The notes under the pieces were generated by a model. The model was given only the letters and a program-made list of their open reading frames with translations. It made no database searches and was not told the DNA's origin. A program made the position numbers and the translations under genes. A DNA stretch of 64,000 nt from Desulfobacterales bacterium (GTDB lineage: Bacteria; Desulfobacterota; Desulfobacteria; Desulfobacterales; JAIPEE01), in assembly GCA_021737275.1 (NCBI GenBank), contig JAIPEE010000001.1, positions 1 to 64,000 of the forward strand. The letters run 5' to 3'. Below are positions 9,202 through 19,403 of this stretch, piece by piece. Every line of letters starts with the position of its first letter. Within the stretch, counting starts at the first letter, position 1.

Positions 9202-11229
9202 CTATTTTAATTTAACCGAATTTTCATTCGGAAGTGCCTTTATCTCCATTGTTGACGTCTTCTTTACAGTCTTTTTCAGTGATCGTTTAGCAGAACCCGT
9301 CCTGTTTCTGCCCGTAACAAGAGTTACAAGCTCATTGACATAACCCTTGAGCATTTCAGACTGAGCGCTCATCTCTTCGGATGCTGAGGCTGATTCCTCT
9401 GCATTCGCTATATTCTGTTGAACCACCTTATCCATATCTGTAATAGCTGCATTCACCATTTTTATACGGCCTGTCTGCTCTTCAGATGCTTTTGAAATCT
9501 CAGCTACCAAACTGCCGACCTTTTCTGCACTTTCAGCGACTTTACCAAAAGCCTCTTCTGTGAATAAAACCAATTCTGATCCTTCATTAACCTTTTTGAC
9601 GGTTCCTTCAATCAGGTCTGCTGTATTTTTAGCTGCCTCGGCTGCTCTCATGGCAAGGTTCCTTACTTCATCTGCAACAACAGCAAAGCCTGCGCCGGCC
9701 TCTCCTGCCCGTGCTGCCTCTACCGCTGCATTAAGTGCAAGGAGGTTAGTTTGAAAAGCAATTTCATCAATGGTTTTAATAATTTTTGATGTTTCTCCGC
9801 TGGCCCTCGATATTTCATCCATAGACCGGGTTAAATCTACCATGGAAGTATTGGCCGTTATCACAACTTCATTTGCTTCTTTCATCAAATCATCAGCATG
9901 AGATGAATTTTCAGCATTTTTTATGGTAACAACAGACATTTCTGCCATTGAAGATGATGTTTCTTCAATGGATATCGACTGCGCCGTAGCCCCTTCGGCA
10001 AGATGGCTGCTTGATTGAGTAAAAAGTGCCGCAACGCTATAAATCGTATTGGAATTATTTGACAAGCCGTTTACTATGGAAAATAGTTTTTTACTAAGAG
10101 TGGATGCGCTCAATAGAGAAAATAGAACGGCAAGGCAGATTAATACCAGTGCGGTTATTGCCATAATGGTGAGAGATGTTTTCGTAATTTCAGCGATTTG
10201 AATAGGTGCCGCCATTAATTCATTTTCAGAAACAGAAACGCAGATAACCCAATCCCACTCTTTGAAATAGCGTGTCCGGATAATATGATTATCATTCCCC
10301 ATTGAATCAGAAGAAAATCTCAAGGAAGTTGTTTCATCTTTAGGAGCCGCCTTTGTTTCGGATATAATTCTTCCCAGTTCTTCTTCAGACAATTTTCCAT
10401 TTTCGGGTTCAATAATATATTCACCTTTTGAATTAAGAACAAATACATTACCGGTGTTTCCGATTTTAAGTTTTTTAATTTGTGAAGTAAGACTCTTTTC
10501 AATGTTCTTTTGCTTAATACCGACATAGAGAATACCGATGATTTTATGATTTTTATCATAGAGCGGTTTATAGGCCGTCAGATACCATGCGTTTACAACA
10601 AAGGCTCGGCCTAAAAAAGTTTCACCATTTAATACAGCCGATACAACTGCATTTGCTGAACCATCCGGGTTTTTGGCCGGAATAAATGTACCAATCGCCC
10701 TGTTTCCATCGAGCTTTTCAACATTAGTACAGACACGAAGCATGTCGCCGTCACTGTTCATACGCTGAAATATTGTACAGGTCTCTACAGACAGATCCCG
10801 TGTTTTATCAACAACCGGAGAAACTACACTCATGTCCTTATTCTGTCCAAACCATGTTTGTCCGCCATACATAGATGGAAGCGTATAGGTCGTCTTGACT
10901 TTTGTGTATTGGTTTGTCGCTTCCCATTTAACCGGCTCTTCCGTTTTAAGCGCTATCTCACCGAGATCCGTAAGAATATTCTCAGAAGTTTTAAGCGCAT
11001 TTTCAATAATTTGCATTGCAAGCCCATGCTGGGCATAACATGTGCTGTGAAGGTTCTCTATAATATGGTTCAGGTCATTACGAGCGAGCTCGCCGGTTTT
11101 CTCAGAGGCCAGTGAGCTGATTTTATTATAGCTGACAAAAGAGATTATCAGAAATGCGACAATGGGGAGGATTGAGAGCGAAACGCCCAGAATAACAAGA
11201 CGTGATTTCATAGACATTTTTGAGAACAT
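9202..11229 (-). CDS. Methyl-accepting chemotaxis protein with a double-Cache (Cache_3-Cache_2) sensor
   Basis: A 675-residue chemoreceptor. An N-terminal helix (about 10-32) is followed by a large periplasmic region. It has the Cache_3-Cache_2 pattern: [39 protein letters not shown], then a second unit with [13 protein letters not shown] second helix is near residues 350-373. The linker to the cytoplasmic coiled coil lacks a recognisable HAMP. The hairpin tip [20 protein letters not shown] is at about 486-505 and is nearly identical to that of the receptor at 152-1729. The basic tail ends in VKLK, with no CheR pentapeptide. AAAGGA precedes the ATG. Confidence 0.93.
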   Translation of the reverse strand: MFSKMSMKSRLVILGVSLSILPIVAFLIISFVSYNKISSLASEKTGELARNDLNHIIENLHSTCYAQHGLAMQIIENALKTSENILTDLGEIALKTEEPVKWEATNQYTKVKTTYTLPSMYGGQTWFGQNKDMSVVSPVVDKTRDLSVETCTIFQRMNSDGDMLRVCTNVEKLDGNRAIGTFIPAKNPDGSANAVVSAVLNGETFLGRAFVVNAWYLTAYKPLYDKNHKIIGILYVGIKQKNIEKSLTSQIKKLKIGNTGNVFVLNSKGEYIIEPENGKLSEEELGRIISETKAAPKDETTSLRFSSDSMGNDNHIIRTRYFKEWDWVICVSVSENELMAAPIQIAEITKTSLTIMAITALVLICLAVLFSLLSASTLSKKLFSIVNGLSNNSNTIYSVAALFTQSSSHLAEGATAQSISIEETSSSMAEMSVVTIKNAENSSHADDLMKEANEVVITANTSMVDLTRSMDEISRASGETSKIIKTIDEIAFQTNLLALNAAVEAARAGEAGAGFAVVADEVRNLAMRAAEAAKNTADLIEGTVKKVNEGSELVLFTEEAFGKVAESAEKVGSLVAEISKASEEQTGRIKMVNAAITDMDKVVQQNIANAEESASASEEMSAQSEMLKGYVNELVTLVTGRNRTGSAKRSLKKTVKKTSTMEIKALPNENSVKLK

Positions 11230-11667
11230 AAAAATCCTTTCAGGCCTTTCCTAAGGCGTTCTTAAATAATCCATCTATTTTTATTAATATTTTTAACTGT
11301 GCAGAATCGAATTAACAACTATATCTCTTTCAATATTTAGAAGTGTTTTGCGATATAAAACACACAATGACTCTTAAGAAACTTGACCATAAAAATTCTT
11401 GTATAATACACATAATTAGAAACATTTCAATTACAAACAGTCAATGGGCAAGAAATAAAAATAGGCATAAATATATTATTTTTGAAAGAAAACAGGATTT
11501 TGGTTTGCCGTTGGTTTGCTTTTTTTTAAATGGGAATGATCGGCTTTATAGGATTCAAGAGACAAACCAAAGATCGCACTGAAATTTATACTACCTGGAA
11601 AGAGAAAGTAGTAAGGGGTGACGTTCACCCCTTATTACGAACAGTAAGAATACGATTCGAACATTTA
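11230..11667. other. Intergenic region between the cupin gene and the second chemoreceptor
   Basis: About 440 AT-rich bases. It holds the presumed promoter of the chemoreceptor and, at its far end, the hairpin listed separately behind the cupin gene. Open frames on the plus strand here lack ribosome sites, and one runs antisense through the cupin gene, so none is called. No sigma-54 type element was found. Confidence 0.5.
11608..11638 (-). terminator. Hairpin after the cupin/FAD-oxidase pair
   Basis: GTAGTAAGGGGTGA (11608-11621) pairs with TCACCCCTTATTAC (11625-11638) with one non-Watson-Crick position and a three-base loop. On the minus strand a pyrimidine-rich run (TTTCTCTTTCC) follows. 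It lies 30 bases after the cupin stop codon, so an intrinsic terminator is likely although the U-tract is imperfect. Confidence 0.6.
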
Positions 11668-12054
11668 TCACCAGGAAGACCCGCCGGCAGGCTGGAAAAC
11701 AGAAAAAAATGCGCGAACATATTCCGGAGTCCGCCATCTGCAAATTGTTCCCATTGGTATAAAAAATGCGTCTCCTGTTTTAAAATCATGCGTGCCTTCT
11801 TCGCCCGTCAATGTGACGGAACTCTCAAGCAGGTATACCATTTCATTTCTCGGGAAAGGTTTCATTTCACTTTCAAAGGGTGTACTTTCCCATGTTCCTG
11901 TAAACATTTGCCTTGTCGTATCTTCATAGCAGACATGCTGTCTCTGTGTCGGCATCTTTCCTATAATCGTAAATGTATCGGTTGCCGACACTTCCGTCAT
12001 TAATGCGTTGGCCTGTGGTTTAACGATTCCATTGACTGCAGGAGTTTCAGGCAT
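11668..12054 (-). CDS. Single-domain cupin (cupin_3 / DUF861-like)
   Basis: A 128-residue protein with one small beta-barrel. TRQMFTGTWESTPFE, the metal-site-like RNEMVYLLESSVTLT, and DFKTGDAFFIPMGTICRW match the cupin_3 group, which includes ureidoglycine-type and EutQ-like cupins. The gene follows the FAD oxidoreductase by 44 bases on the same strand. Pairs of a PuuB-like amine oxidase and such a cupin are common in proteobacterial amine-catabolism loci, so a role in handling an oxidised amine product is plausible. No catalytic function is proven for this subgroup. The ribosome site is poor (GGGAAG directly before the ATG). Confidence 0.8.
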   Translation of the reverse strand: MPETPAVNGIVKPQANALMTEVSATDTFTIIGKMPTQRQHVCYEDTTRQMFTGTWESTPFESEMKPFPRNEMVYLLESSVTLTGEEGTHDFKTGDAFFIPMGTICRWRTPEYVRAFFSVFQPAGGSSW

Positions 12055-12098
12055 CTTCCCGCCCGGGGGATCAAAGATAATATAATATATAATGATGT

Positions 12099-13511
12099 TT
12101 AAAAAAAACGATCTTTTATCGCCAGATATTTAACATGCACATCAAATCCTATTTTCCTGAACGGTTCCGGTGGAATATAAGGCGGTTTACGATTTAAAAG
12201 GAAAAACCGGGTCAAATCCGTGTCTTTTTCTGCATAAAGCTGGCTGATAATTTTACCGGCCAAGTTTGCCCAGCAAATACCCTCTCCTGAATACCCGACA
12301 CCGTAAAAGATATTTTTATATTCTCCCAGTACACCAATCAGCGGCAGAATATCGCGGGTTAGGCCATCTGTTCCGCCCCAGCGGTGCTCTATTTTAACCC
12401 CTTTTAACTGAGGCCATATCTTCAAAAGCCTTTCTTCCAAAAGAGAGATAACGTGTTTATTGTTACCAGGGCTGGGTATGTTCCCATAATAATATTTTAC
12501 CAATTCACCGCCAAATATAATTCGGTTGTCGCCACTCAGGCGATAATAATTAAAAAGGTTACGGTTATCGGCGAGAGCTTCTCTACCCTTCCAGCCAAGG
12601 GATGTCATCTGTTCACTGGTTAACGGTGCTGTTGAAATAACATAATCATGAAATGGAACCATATATTTTTTAAAGAGGTTAAGCGTTGATGTATAACCGT
12701 TTGTACCCAGCACAACAGCGTCGGCATGAACCTCTCCGAACTCGGTGTTGATCGTCACGGTCCTTCCAGGTGAAACTGACGTCACTTTAGTTTGCTCAAA
12801 AATTTCAACATTCATTGATTGAACAACTTCTTTTAATCCCAATGCAAGCTTACAAGGGTTCAGGCCACCTTCGGAATTAGTTTTAACGCCGCCATGGAAA
12901 TGGGTTGTGTTGAATTTTTCAGAAACTGCTTTCCGGCTTAAAAAATCTGATTCAATTCCCAGACTCTCCAGTATTTTATATTCCTCCATTACGGCATTGA
13001 TTTGGCGCTCTTTTTCAATAAATTCCACAAAACCCGTCTCTTCAAATTCACAATCAATGTCATATTCTTCTATAAATGACTTAACTATCCCCAATCCTTG
13101 TTTGGCGACAGATGCGAACTCAACAGCTGCTTCACGCCCTTTCTTTTTATACACTTCCATAATCTGGACCATCGGATAAAGAATGGCATGACCGCCATTT
13201 CTGCCACTGGCACCATATCCGCACCTTGCAGCATCTAGTAATACAATCCTTTTTTGGGGATATTTTTTTGCAAGATGGTAAGCCGACGATAGCCCTGTAA
13301 AACCGCCGCCGACGATAGCAATATCTGCAATAATTTTTTCCTCAAGGAGCGGAGCATTGGGTGTTGTAGTGTTCAACCCTGCTGTTTCAAACCAGGCGTT
13401 ATTGACATAATACTCAGAAACCCATGGCGGATTCGGTTTGAAGGAAAATTTTTCAAGATGTTTTAACGGAAAAACGGAAGAGAGTTCTAGCTTATTACTG
13501 TTTTGTGCCAT
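12099..13511 (-). CDS. FAD-dependent oxidoreductase, gamma-glutamylputrescine oxidase (PuuB)-like
   Basis: A 470-residue flavoprotein of the D-amino-acid oxidase fold. The ADP-binding motif is at the start of the domain (IADIAIVGGGFTGLSSAYHL, about residues 62-81), preceded by a 60-residue extension with YYVNNAWFETA typical of PuuB-like enzymes. Further family marks are ARCGYGASGRNGGHAI, DNRNLFNYYRLSGDNRIIFGG and a late GYSGEGICWANLAGK. Such enzymes oxidise secondary or gamma-glutamylated amines to aldehyde plus ammonia or amine. AGGAG is five bases before the ATG. The substrate is not determinable, and a role as a dehydrogenase rather than an O2-using oxidase would fit an anaerobe. Confidence 0.87.
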   Translation of the reverse strand: MAQNSNKLELSSVFPLKHLEKFSFKPNPPWVSEYYVNNAWFETAGLNTTTPNAPLLEEKIIADIAIVGGGFTGLSSAYHLAKKYPQKRIVLLDAARCGYGASGRNGGHAILYPMVQIMEVYKKKGREAAVEFASVAKQGLGIVKSFIEEYDIDCEFEETGFVEFIEKERQINAVMEEYKILESLGIESDFLSRKAVSEKFNTTHFHGGVKTNSEGGLNPCKLALGLKEVVQSMNVEIFEQTKVTSVSPGRTVTINTEFGEVHADAVVLGTNGYTSTLNLFKKYMVPFHDYVISTAPLTSEQMTSLGWKGREALADNRNLFNYYRLSGDNRIIFGGELVKYYYGNIPSPGNNKHVISLLEERLLKIWPQLKGVKIEHRWGGTDGLTRDILPLIGVLGEYKNIFYGVGYSGEGICWANLAGKIISQLYAEKDTDLTRFFLLNRKPPYIPPEPFRKIGFDVHVKYLAIKDRFF

Positions 13512-13582
13512 GATTACTCCTGAATGTTAATGTTTGATTAACTCAAGTTTTTAATATTACTTAAATACCTTTGATAGTCTCA

Positions 13583-13861
13583 TCAGTGTGGATTGTTTTT
13601 CAATCCCTCCATTGCCTTCACTATACTTTGAATTGCCTCATGCATCCCATCGGCGACAGTACTTATTTCCAACTCATTTTTATTTTCGGCATTGTTCTGC
13701 GCTTCGGCTTTGATTTTTTTCAGGTTTTGAGCATGGTTTTCAATTTTTTTGAGATCTTCTTCATTTATATCATCGATGGCAAAAGAATCAATCTGTTGAA
13801 TAAGAGCATCAGCCTCAGCCATTAATTTCTCAAGAGTTCCGGCATCTGATTTATCTGACAT
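13583..13861 (-). CDS. Small acidic helical protein, unknown function
   Basis: The chosen ATG (MSDKSDAG) is seven bases after GAGGAGG, a strong site, and gives 92 residues; a longer upstream frame adds no recognisable sequence. The product is acidic, probably all-helical (LEKLMAEADALIQQID, IENHAQNLKKIKAEA), and has no signal peptide or membrane segment. No family is recognised. It precedes the FAD oxidase gene on the same strand by about 70 bases and could be co-transcribed. Confidence 0.7.
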   Translation of the reverse strand: MSDKSDAGTLEKLMAEADALIQQIDSFAIDDINEEDLKKIENHAQNLKKIKAEAQNNAENKNELEISTVADGMHEAIQSIVKAMEGLKNNPH

Positions 13862-14248
13862 AATGTGTCCTCCTCTTAACGAAATCCTTTCTTTGAAATA
13901 ATGATCCGGCCGAACGTCATATCTATGGTATATAATCAACAATAGCATGTTCCATACATGTATGATTATATGAACCCCATCGCTTTTAACCGGCTTTTGT
14001 ATAAAATCTCATCAAATAAGAAATATCTACCCCAAAACAAAAACGTCGATATTGTATACGTTATCTGAATGGAATACGGCAAGTATTATCTCTAAATACC
14101 AGGATAATTAGTTCATAGAGTGTCGATTCAAATTTTTATATAACGCAGTAATCGTTACCGAATGGCAATTTTTAGAGGTGGCCTATATTACTTCTGTGTT
14201 AATTATTAATTGGATTGACGGAATGCATGAGCTGAGTTTTTGAACGTT
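13862..14248. other. Intergenic region with a palindrome and a dispersed repeat copy
   Basis: About 390 bases between the small acidic protein gene and the hybrid kinase gene. It contains the 12-base palindrome CATACATGTATG at 13953-13964, a possible operator upstream of the small gene. It also contains one of two copies of a 60-base repeat (14125-14184, listed separately). Nothing coding is seen. Confidence 0.5.
14125..14184 (+). repeat. Dispersed 60-bp repeat, copy A
   Basis: This stretch matches 31497-31556 at 51 of 60 positions with no gaps, counted by eye. Shared blocks include GATTCAAATTTTTA, ACGCAGTAAT, CAATTTTTA and AGGTGGCCT. It is non-coding and lies 65 bases beyond the stop codon of the hybrid kinase gene. 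Unlike copy B it has no long palindrome on its left side. The element type is unknown (MITE, REP-like unit or RNA remnant). Confidence 0.65.
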
Positions 14249-16603
14249 CTAATGATTCTGACCTTTTATTGCAGACTTAACCGCCATCGCTATTTTTTCT
14301 ATCCCGTATGGTTTTTTCAAAACTTGTTTTATGCCCAGACATTTAGATTCCATTAAACGTTCATGCTCAGAATAACCTGTGGTAATGATTGCTTTTTGTT
14401 CAGGATGTAGTTTTAAAACCTGTTTATATGTATCAAGGCCGTCAATCCCCGGATCCATAATCATATCTAAAACGAGCAAATCGACTGAATTGGTTTTTAA
14501 ATAATCAACCGCCTCTTCTCCACTTGAAACGGATGCCACAGAATAACCAAGTGTTTCCAGGATTTCCGAAACCATATCTCTTTGCACTTTCATATCATCC
14601 ACCACCAGAATTGACTCTTTGTTCCCCATATATTCTTTGGTTGATGATAAAATTTTTTTTGCGGTCATTTTTTCAGTCGTTGCAGGAAAATAAAGTATAA
14701 ATGTGGTGCCGGCGCCCTCTTTACTCTGAACATCAATATATCCATTATGGTCTTTTATTGTGCCCCGGACAACAGCCATACCTAGCCCTGTACCGCTTCT
14801 TCCCAGCTTTTTCTTAGTATAAAACGGCTCAAATATTTTTTTAACATCCTCTTCCGATATGCCTGTACCGGTATCAGAAATAGTGACAACCACATAATCA
14901 CCTTCTTTTATATCTTTATAATCTTCATATCGTCTGTCCATATAACGATTTTCAGTCGATATGGATATTTTACCACCATCCTGCATCGCCTCAGCTGCAT
15001 TTGAAATCAAGTTCATGATTGTCTCGGAAAGATGTGCCGGAGAGCCATGAATATTCAATAGCCCGGTCTCAAAATTTGTCTCTATCTGAACTTCCGGATA
15101 ATATGAAACTACCTTTTCATGTTCCGGAGATTCCAGACAATCAAAAATAGTTTGATTCAGATTCACCACTTCTGTAATGGGAAGCCCCCTTCGTGCCAAT
15201 GTCAATAAGTCGTGTACGATGGTGGCCGCTTTTTCCCCCGACTTTTCTATGGCCAGAACATATTTTCTTAACGGGCTGGTTTCCGGTAATTTCATCAATA
15301 GCAATCCCGGATAGCCTATGATACCTGACAAAATATTATTAAGATCGTGGGCCACACCGCCGGCCAGGGTGCCGATAATCTCAAGTTTTTTGGCCTGCTG
15401 CAGCATTAACTCAGATGTCTTTCTCTCTGTGATATCCTGAAGGATTCCGGTTGTACGACTTGGTCTTCCTTTTTTATTATATTCAATAATTTTACCACGG
15501 TCATAAATCCACTTAACAGTTCCGGATTTTGTCACTATTCGATATTCGCTTTCAAACAAATTACGAATTTTATAATCTCCATATTCGGCTTCATATACCC
15601 TTCGCCTGTCTTCAGGATGAACAATTAAGTCCCATTCCGAACCGAATTTTATTTTGTTCCCAAGGATTTCTACAGCCTTCTCGTTAAGGACAACCTCACC
15701 GGTCTCTTCGTTCCAGTCCCACATTCCAAGGTCTGCAGCATTTAAAGCTATTTCTAACCGTTGCGCATTTTCACGAAAAGCTTCTTCTGCTAATTTACGA
15801 GCTGTGATATCCTGACTTATTCCTGATATTCGAAGAGGCTTTCCTTTCTTATCCCATTCTATAACTTTTCCCCTGTCAGCTATCCATTTGACATCACCTG
15901 AATCTGTGATTATTCGATACTCCAGATCATATACTTCAATTTCTCCGTTAATTAATCTCTCATCAATCTTCCTGCTTTTTTCTTTATCATCCGGATGAAC
16001 GCCTTTTTCATAGTACTCATCAAGATAGTCTGCCGTGAAAGTCATAACCTCTTCTGAGCGATGATATGTAACCTTGCCTGTTAACAGATCCCATTCCCAC
16101 CATGCCAGATTTCCACTAGTAAGCGCCAGTTCCATCTGTACACGACTTTTCTCAAGTTCTTCTTCTTCTTTTTTCTTCTTTGTAATATCACATATGGTAC
16201 CGGCTGCCCGGGCAGGTTTTCCATTCTTATCCCATTGTACCGTTTTCCCCCGATCCAGTATCCATTTAATTTCACCTGTTTTTGTCGCTATCCGGTATGT
16301 TGATGCAAACGCTTCAGATCTGCTGTTGACTGTCGCAGAATCCACATTCTTTTTTTTTTCAACATCATCCGGATGAACATACTGATTCCATTCTGAATTG
16401 GTCTTCGGTTTATATCCTAAAATTTTTTCAGCATTATGGTCCATGCTAACCACATCTGTCTTGAGATCATAAGACCACGTACCCAGATCAGCACCGGCCA
16501 AAGCGGTTTCCAGTAATTCGAGGGATTCCTTCAGCTCTTTGTTTTTTTTCTTAAGTGCAAGGATTTCTTCTTCAAGAACTTTATTTGATTTATTTTCCGC
16601 CAT
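14249..16603 (-). CDS. Hybrid sensor histidine kinase with three PAS domains and a C-terminal receiver
   Basis: A 784-residue soluble sensor kinase with no membrane helix. After a short coiled coil come three consecutive PAS_3 domains (about 30-150, 150-275, 275-395), each ending in the WILDRGK/WIADRGK/WIYDRGK and DIT(A/E/K)(R/K)K pattern. The HisKA helix carries the phospho-acceptor His419 in GGVAHDLNNILSG. The ATPase domain has NLISNAAEAM, DTGTGI, FEPFYTKK and GTGLGMAVV. The receiver has its phosphoryl acceptor Asp713 (LLVLDMIMDPGIDG) and a late Lys in LKKPYG. No cognate regulator gene is adjacent. The ribosome site is weak. PAS repeats suggest an internal redox or ligand cue, which cannot be specified. 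Confidence 0.93.
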   Translation of the reverse strand: MAENKSNKVLEEEILALKKKNKELKESLELLETALAGADLGTWSYDLKTDVVSMDHNAEKILGYKPKTNSEWNQYVHPDDVEKKKNVDSATVNSRSEAFASTYRIATKTGEIKWILDRGKTVQWDKNGKPARAAGTICDITKKKKEEEELEKSRVQMELALTSGNLAWWEWDLLTGKVTYHRSEEVMTFTADYLDEYYEKGVHPDDKEKSRKIDERLINGEIEVYDLEYRIITDSGDVKWIADRGKVIEWDKKGKPLRISGISQDITARKLAEEAFRENAQRLEIALNAADLGMWDWNEETGEVVLNEKAVEILGNKIKFGSEWDLIVHPEDRRRVYEAEYGDYKIRNLFESEYRIVTKSGTVKWIYDRGKIIEYNKKGRPSRTTGILQDITERKTSELMLQQAKKLEIIGTLAGGVAHDLNNILSGIIGYPGLLLMKLPETSPLRKYVLAIEKSGEKAATIVHDLLTLARRGLPITEVVNLNQTIFDCLESPEHEKVVSYYPEVQIETNFETGLLNIHGSPAHLSETIMNLISNAAEAMQDGGKISISTENRYMDRRYEDYKDIKEGDYVVVTISDTGTGISEEDVKKIFEPFYTKKKLGRSGTGLGMAVVRGTIKDHNGYIDVQSKEGAGTTFILYFPATTEKMTAKKILSSTKEYMGNKESILVVDDMKVQRDMVSEILETLGYSVASVSSGEEAVDYLKTNSVDLLVLDMIMDPGIDGLDTYKQVLKLHPEQKAIITTGYSEHERLMESKCLGIKQVLKKPYGIEKIAMAVKSAIKGQNH

Positions 16604-16978
16604 ACATAAATTTCCATTGGCTCTCTATTTTATCGTGTTTACCACTCCACCTCAGGATGGATGCCATTTTTTTGTTTGTTTGAAAAGAAAATAACGATCT
16701 GATATATTACACAAAATCGGCATTAGTTCAAATATTTCCTGATACGTCATTTTATAATATCAGCCGATATAACCCTTTCATACCTGTAACTCATTTTTTC
16801 AGGGTAACATCATGTAATTTCTATGTTTTTATTTTACAAACACAGGATATAATGATATCTAATATTTCGTATTTTTTAATGCTTCGGCGTAATAACGCTA
16901 TTGACTGTTAAGACGATTTTAAATAAAAACGCCTTTTAGTTTTTGTAAGCGATATCATAAAGGATTACGGGAGAAATA
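16604..16978. other. Divergent intergenic region between the hybrid kinase and ETF-QO
   Basis: About 375 bases. A possible promoter for ETF-QO is TTGACT at about 16900, followed after 17 bases by TAAAAA; the fit is only moderate. No operator-like palindrome that could be the binding site of the downstream GntR protein was recognised. Nothing coding is seen. Confidence 0.4.
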
Positions 16979-18640
16979 ATGGACGTAGAACGTGAACAGA
17001 TGGAATTTGATGTTCTTTTTGTTGGTGGCGGACCGGCAAACCTTGCAGGTGCTATCCGGCTGATGAATCTTGCTAAAGCGAAAAATATAGAACTTGAAAT
17101 AGCCGTTATTGAAAAAGGGGCAGAAATTGGCTCCCATGCATTAAGCGGCGCGGTTTTAAACCCGATTGCCTTAAAAGAACTGGTGCCGGATTACCAGGAA
17201 AAAGGCTGCCCTGTAGAGACTACGGTTCGTGGTGATGCGTTTTATTTTCTTACCAAATCCGGCCGTTTCAAAATACCTTTTACACCAAAATATATGCACA
17301 ATACCGGTTTTCATATTGTCAGCCTCTCAAGGCTTACGCGTTGGATGGGCGAAATTGCTGAAGAAATGGGCATCAATGTTTTCCCCGGTTTTGCGGGAAA
17401 GGAAGTTCTGTACGGCGAAGATGATAAAACCATAACGGGTGTCCGCACAGATGATAAGGGTCTTGATCCCGAAGGAAACCCGAAAAACAATTTTGAACCG
17501 GGCATTGATCTGATGGCCAAAGTGACTGTATTTGGCGAAGGCGCACGGGGCAGCCTGCAAAAGACGATTGAGGAGAAACTGGGTATTGCATCCGGTAAAA
17601 TGCCCCAGGTTTATGAAACCGGTATCAAGGAAGTGATTGAACTGCCTGAAAATAACTATTTTACAAAAAACAATGTCAACGACATTCATATGATGGGATA
17701 TCCGCTCGGGATAGATATACCCGGCGGCGCCTTTATCTATGAGATGAAAGACAACAGAATTACACTGGGACTGTTGATCGGCCTTTGCTATGATGATCCC
17801 ATGCTGGATCCGTATAACAAATTCATAAAATTCAAACAGCACCCGTTTGTTGCCAATATAATTAAAGGCGGCAAGGTAATTGAACAGGGTGCCAGAACCG
17901 TCTCCACCGGCAGTTATTATACAATTCCTGAATTGGCCGTTGATGGCGGCATGTTTGTCGGTGCTGCGGCGGCCATGCACAATACACCGGCGCTTAAAGG
18001 CATCCATGTCTCTATGAAATCCGGTATGCTGGCAGCCGATGCCATAATCGAAGCCATTGAAAAAGAAAACTTCAGCAAGGCAACGCTTTCTAAATACGCT
18101 GATCTTTTTGAAAAAAACTGGGCAAAAAATGAAATATTTGAAGGCCGAAATACCGCCCAGGCATTGGCAAAAAAGGGAATCGGCAAATTTGTTCATCTTG
18201 GTGCCCAGTATATTTCCAATGGCCGCGGCATAATTGACCCAATGCCCCTTGAAGATGACAGCAAGACACTTAAATCTTTAACGGGTCCGCTTAATGAGCC
18301 TGAAAAGTTGCAATTTGACGACAAACTATGCGTAGACAAACTCACCGGTGTATATCTGTCCAAAACCATGCACCGGGAAGATCAGCCCTGTCATATTATT
18401 GTTCATGATCAGGAGCTTTGTGTCACAACGTGTTATGAAAAATATAAAAACCCGTGTGTCCGTTTTTGCCCGGGTGATGTTTATGAAATCGAAAAAGATG
18501 AATCAACCGGTAAACGGAAACTGAAACTTAATTTTTCCAACTGCCTGCATTGTAAAACCTGTGATATAAAAGATCCATTAAAAAACGTCACCTGGACATG
18601 TCCGGAAGGTGGCGAAGGACCCGGTTACAGCATGGTATAA
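16979..18640 (+). CDS. Electron transfer flavoprotein:quinone oxidoreductase
   Basis: Membrane-associated flavoprotein that passes electrons from ETF, reduced by acyl-CoA dehydrogenases, to the quinone pool. The FAD motif VLFVGGGPANLAGAIRL is at about residues 13-29, followed by IEKGAEIGSHALSGAVLNP. The middle holds the ETF-QO stretch GSYYTIPELAVDGGMFVG and HNTPALKGIHVSMKSG. The C-terminus is ferredoxin-like, with CVRFCPGDVYEI and the cluster motif CLHCKTCDIKDP. The 553-residue length is normal. GGGAGAAATA precedes the ATG. A GntR gene starts 14 bases after its stop, so the two are co-transcribed. ETF subunit genes are not in this window. Confidence 0.95.
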   Translation: MDVEREQMEFDVLFVGGGPANLAGAIRLMNLAKAKNIELEIAVIEKGAEIGSHALSGAVLNPIALKELVPDYQEKGCPVETTVRGDAFYFLTKSGRFKIPFTPKYMHNTGFHIVSLSRLTRWMGEIAEEMGINVFPGFAGKEVLYGEDDKTITGVRTDDKGLDPEGNPKNNFEPGIDLMAKVTVFGEGARGSLQKTIEEKLGIASGKMPQVYETGIKEVIELPENNYFTKNNVNDIHMMGYPLGIDIPGGAFIYEMKDNRITLGLLIGLCYDDPMLDPYNKFIKFKQHPFVANIIKGGKVIEQGARTVSTGSYYTIPELAVDGGMFVGAAAAMHNTPALKGIHVSMKSGMLAADAIIEAIEKENFSKATLSKYADLFEKNWAKNEIFEGRNTAQALAKKGIGKFVHLGAQYISNGRGIIDPMPLEDDSKTLKSLTGPLNEPEKLQFDDKLCVDKLTGVYLSKTMHREDQPCHIIVHDQELCVTTCYEKYKNPCVRFCPGDVYEIEKDESTGKRKLKLNFSNCLHCKTCDIKDPLKNVTWTCPEGGEGPGYSMV

Positions 18641-18653
18641 GAAAGGACTTTCT

Positions 18654-19307
18654 ATGTTATATGTAAAATCACTTCGAGAGCAGGTCTATAAATACCTGCG
18701 TGATAGAATTCATGTCGGGAAGCTTGGCCCCGGCTCACCTATAAACATCAGCGACCTGAGTCAGAAGCTGGGTATCAGTAAAACACCTCTGCGCGATGCG
18801 CTGATTCAACTTGAAACCGAAGGCTTTGTAAAAATTATTCCCAGACGGGGTGTTGAAGTAAACACCCTGAGTCTTGATGACATCAGGAATGCCTATCAGA
18901 TTGTGGGCGCGCTTGAAGGCAGTGTACTGTATGAAATATTTGATGAAATCAAGCCCCACCATATAAAAAAAATGAAGCGCCTGAATGCCGATATGGTTGA
19001 TGCCATTGCCAATGATGAGTTCGGTGAACTTTATGAAATGAACATCACGTTTCATGACATCTTCGTCAAAATGACGGGCAACAAAGCGCTTCAACAAATA
19101 TGTCTCCCTATAAAACAGCGTCTCTATGAATTCCATAATCGGTGTTTTGTCAAGGAATGGGAACTCATTAACTGTGACCATCATGACCAGATAATTGAAA
19201 TGATTGAAAAAGGTCATAAGAATAAGGCCGCAGCACTTATGAGGGATGTTCACTGGGGGTATGACGTAAATGAGAAATTTATCAAAATCTTTTACTCACA
19301 TGAATAG
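18654..19307 (+). CDS. GntR-family regulator, FadR-like (FCD) subgroup
   Basis: A 217-residue transcription factor. The winged helix is at about residues 5-75 (VYKYLRDRIHVGKLGPGSPIN, LGISKTPLRDALIQLETEGFVKIIPRRG). An all-helical FCD ligand domain follows, with the metal-site-type residues in NITFHDIFVKMTGN and CDHHDQIIEMIEKG. The ATG at 18654 is chosen because GAAAGGA lies just before it; a longer frame would overlap the end of ETF-QO. FCD regulators respond to carboxylate-type ligands. Co-transcription with ETF-QO suggests it controls acyl or organic acid oxidation and its own operon, by inference. Confidence 0.9.
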   Translation: MLYVKSLREQVYKYLRDRIHVGKLGPGSPINISDLSQKLGISKTPLRDALIQLETEGFVKIIPRRGVEVNTLSLDDIRNAYQIVGALEGSVLYEIFDEIKPHHIKKMKRLNADMVDAIANDEFGELYEMNITFHDIFVKMTGNKALQQICLPIKQRLYEFHNRCFVKEWELINCDHHDQIIEMIEKGHKNKAAALMRDVHWGYDVNEKFIKIFYSHE

Positions 19308-19403
19308 AAAAAGCAGTTTAAGATAAAAACATAGCCTTTTCATCTTTTATATGCACCAACGAAGATATTGGACAAAAGTGAATGCGTCTCAATGGTTTCA
19401 AAC

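Noticed and set aside
11530-12003. 157-codon plus-strand frame
   Set aside because: It is antisense to the cupin gene over most of its length; the cupin frame shows clear family motifs.
17327-18196. 289-codon minus-strand frame
   Set aside because: Entirely antisense to ETF-QO, which has full cofactor and cluster motifs.
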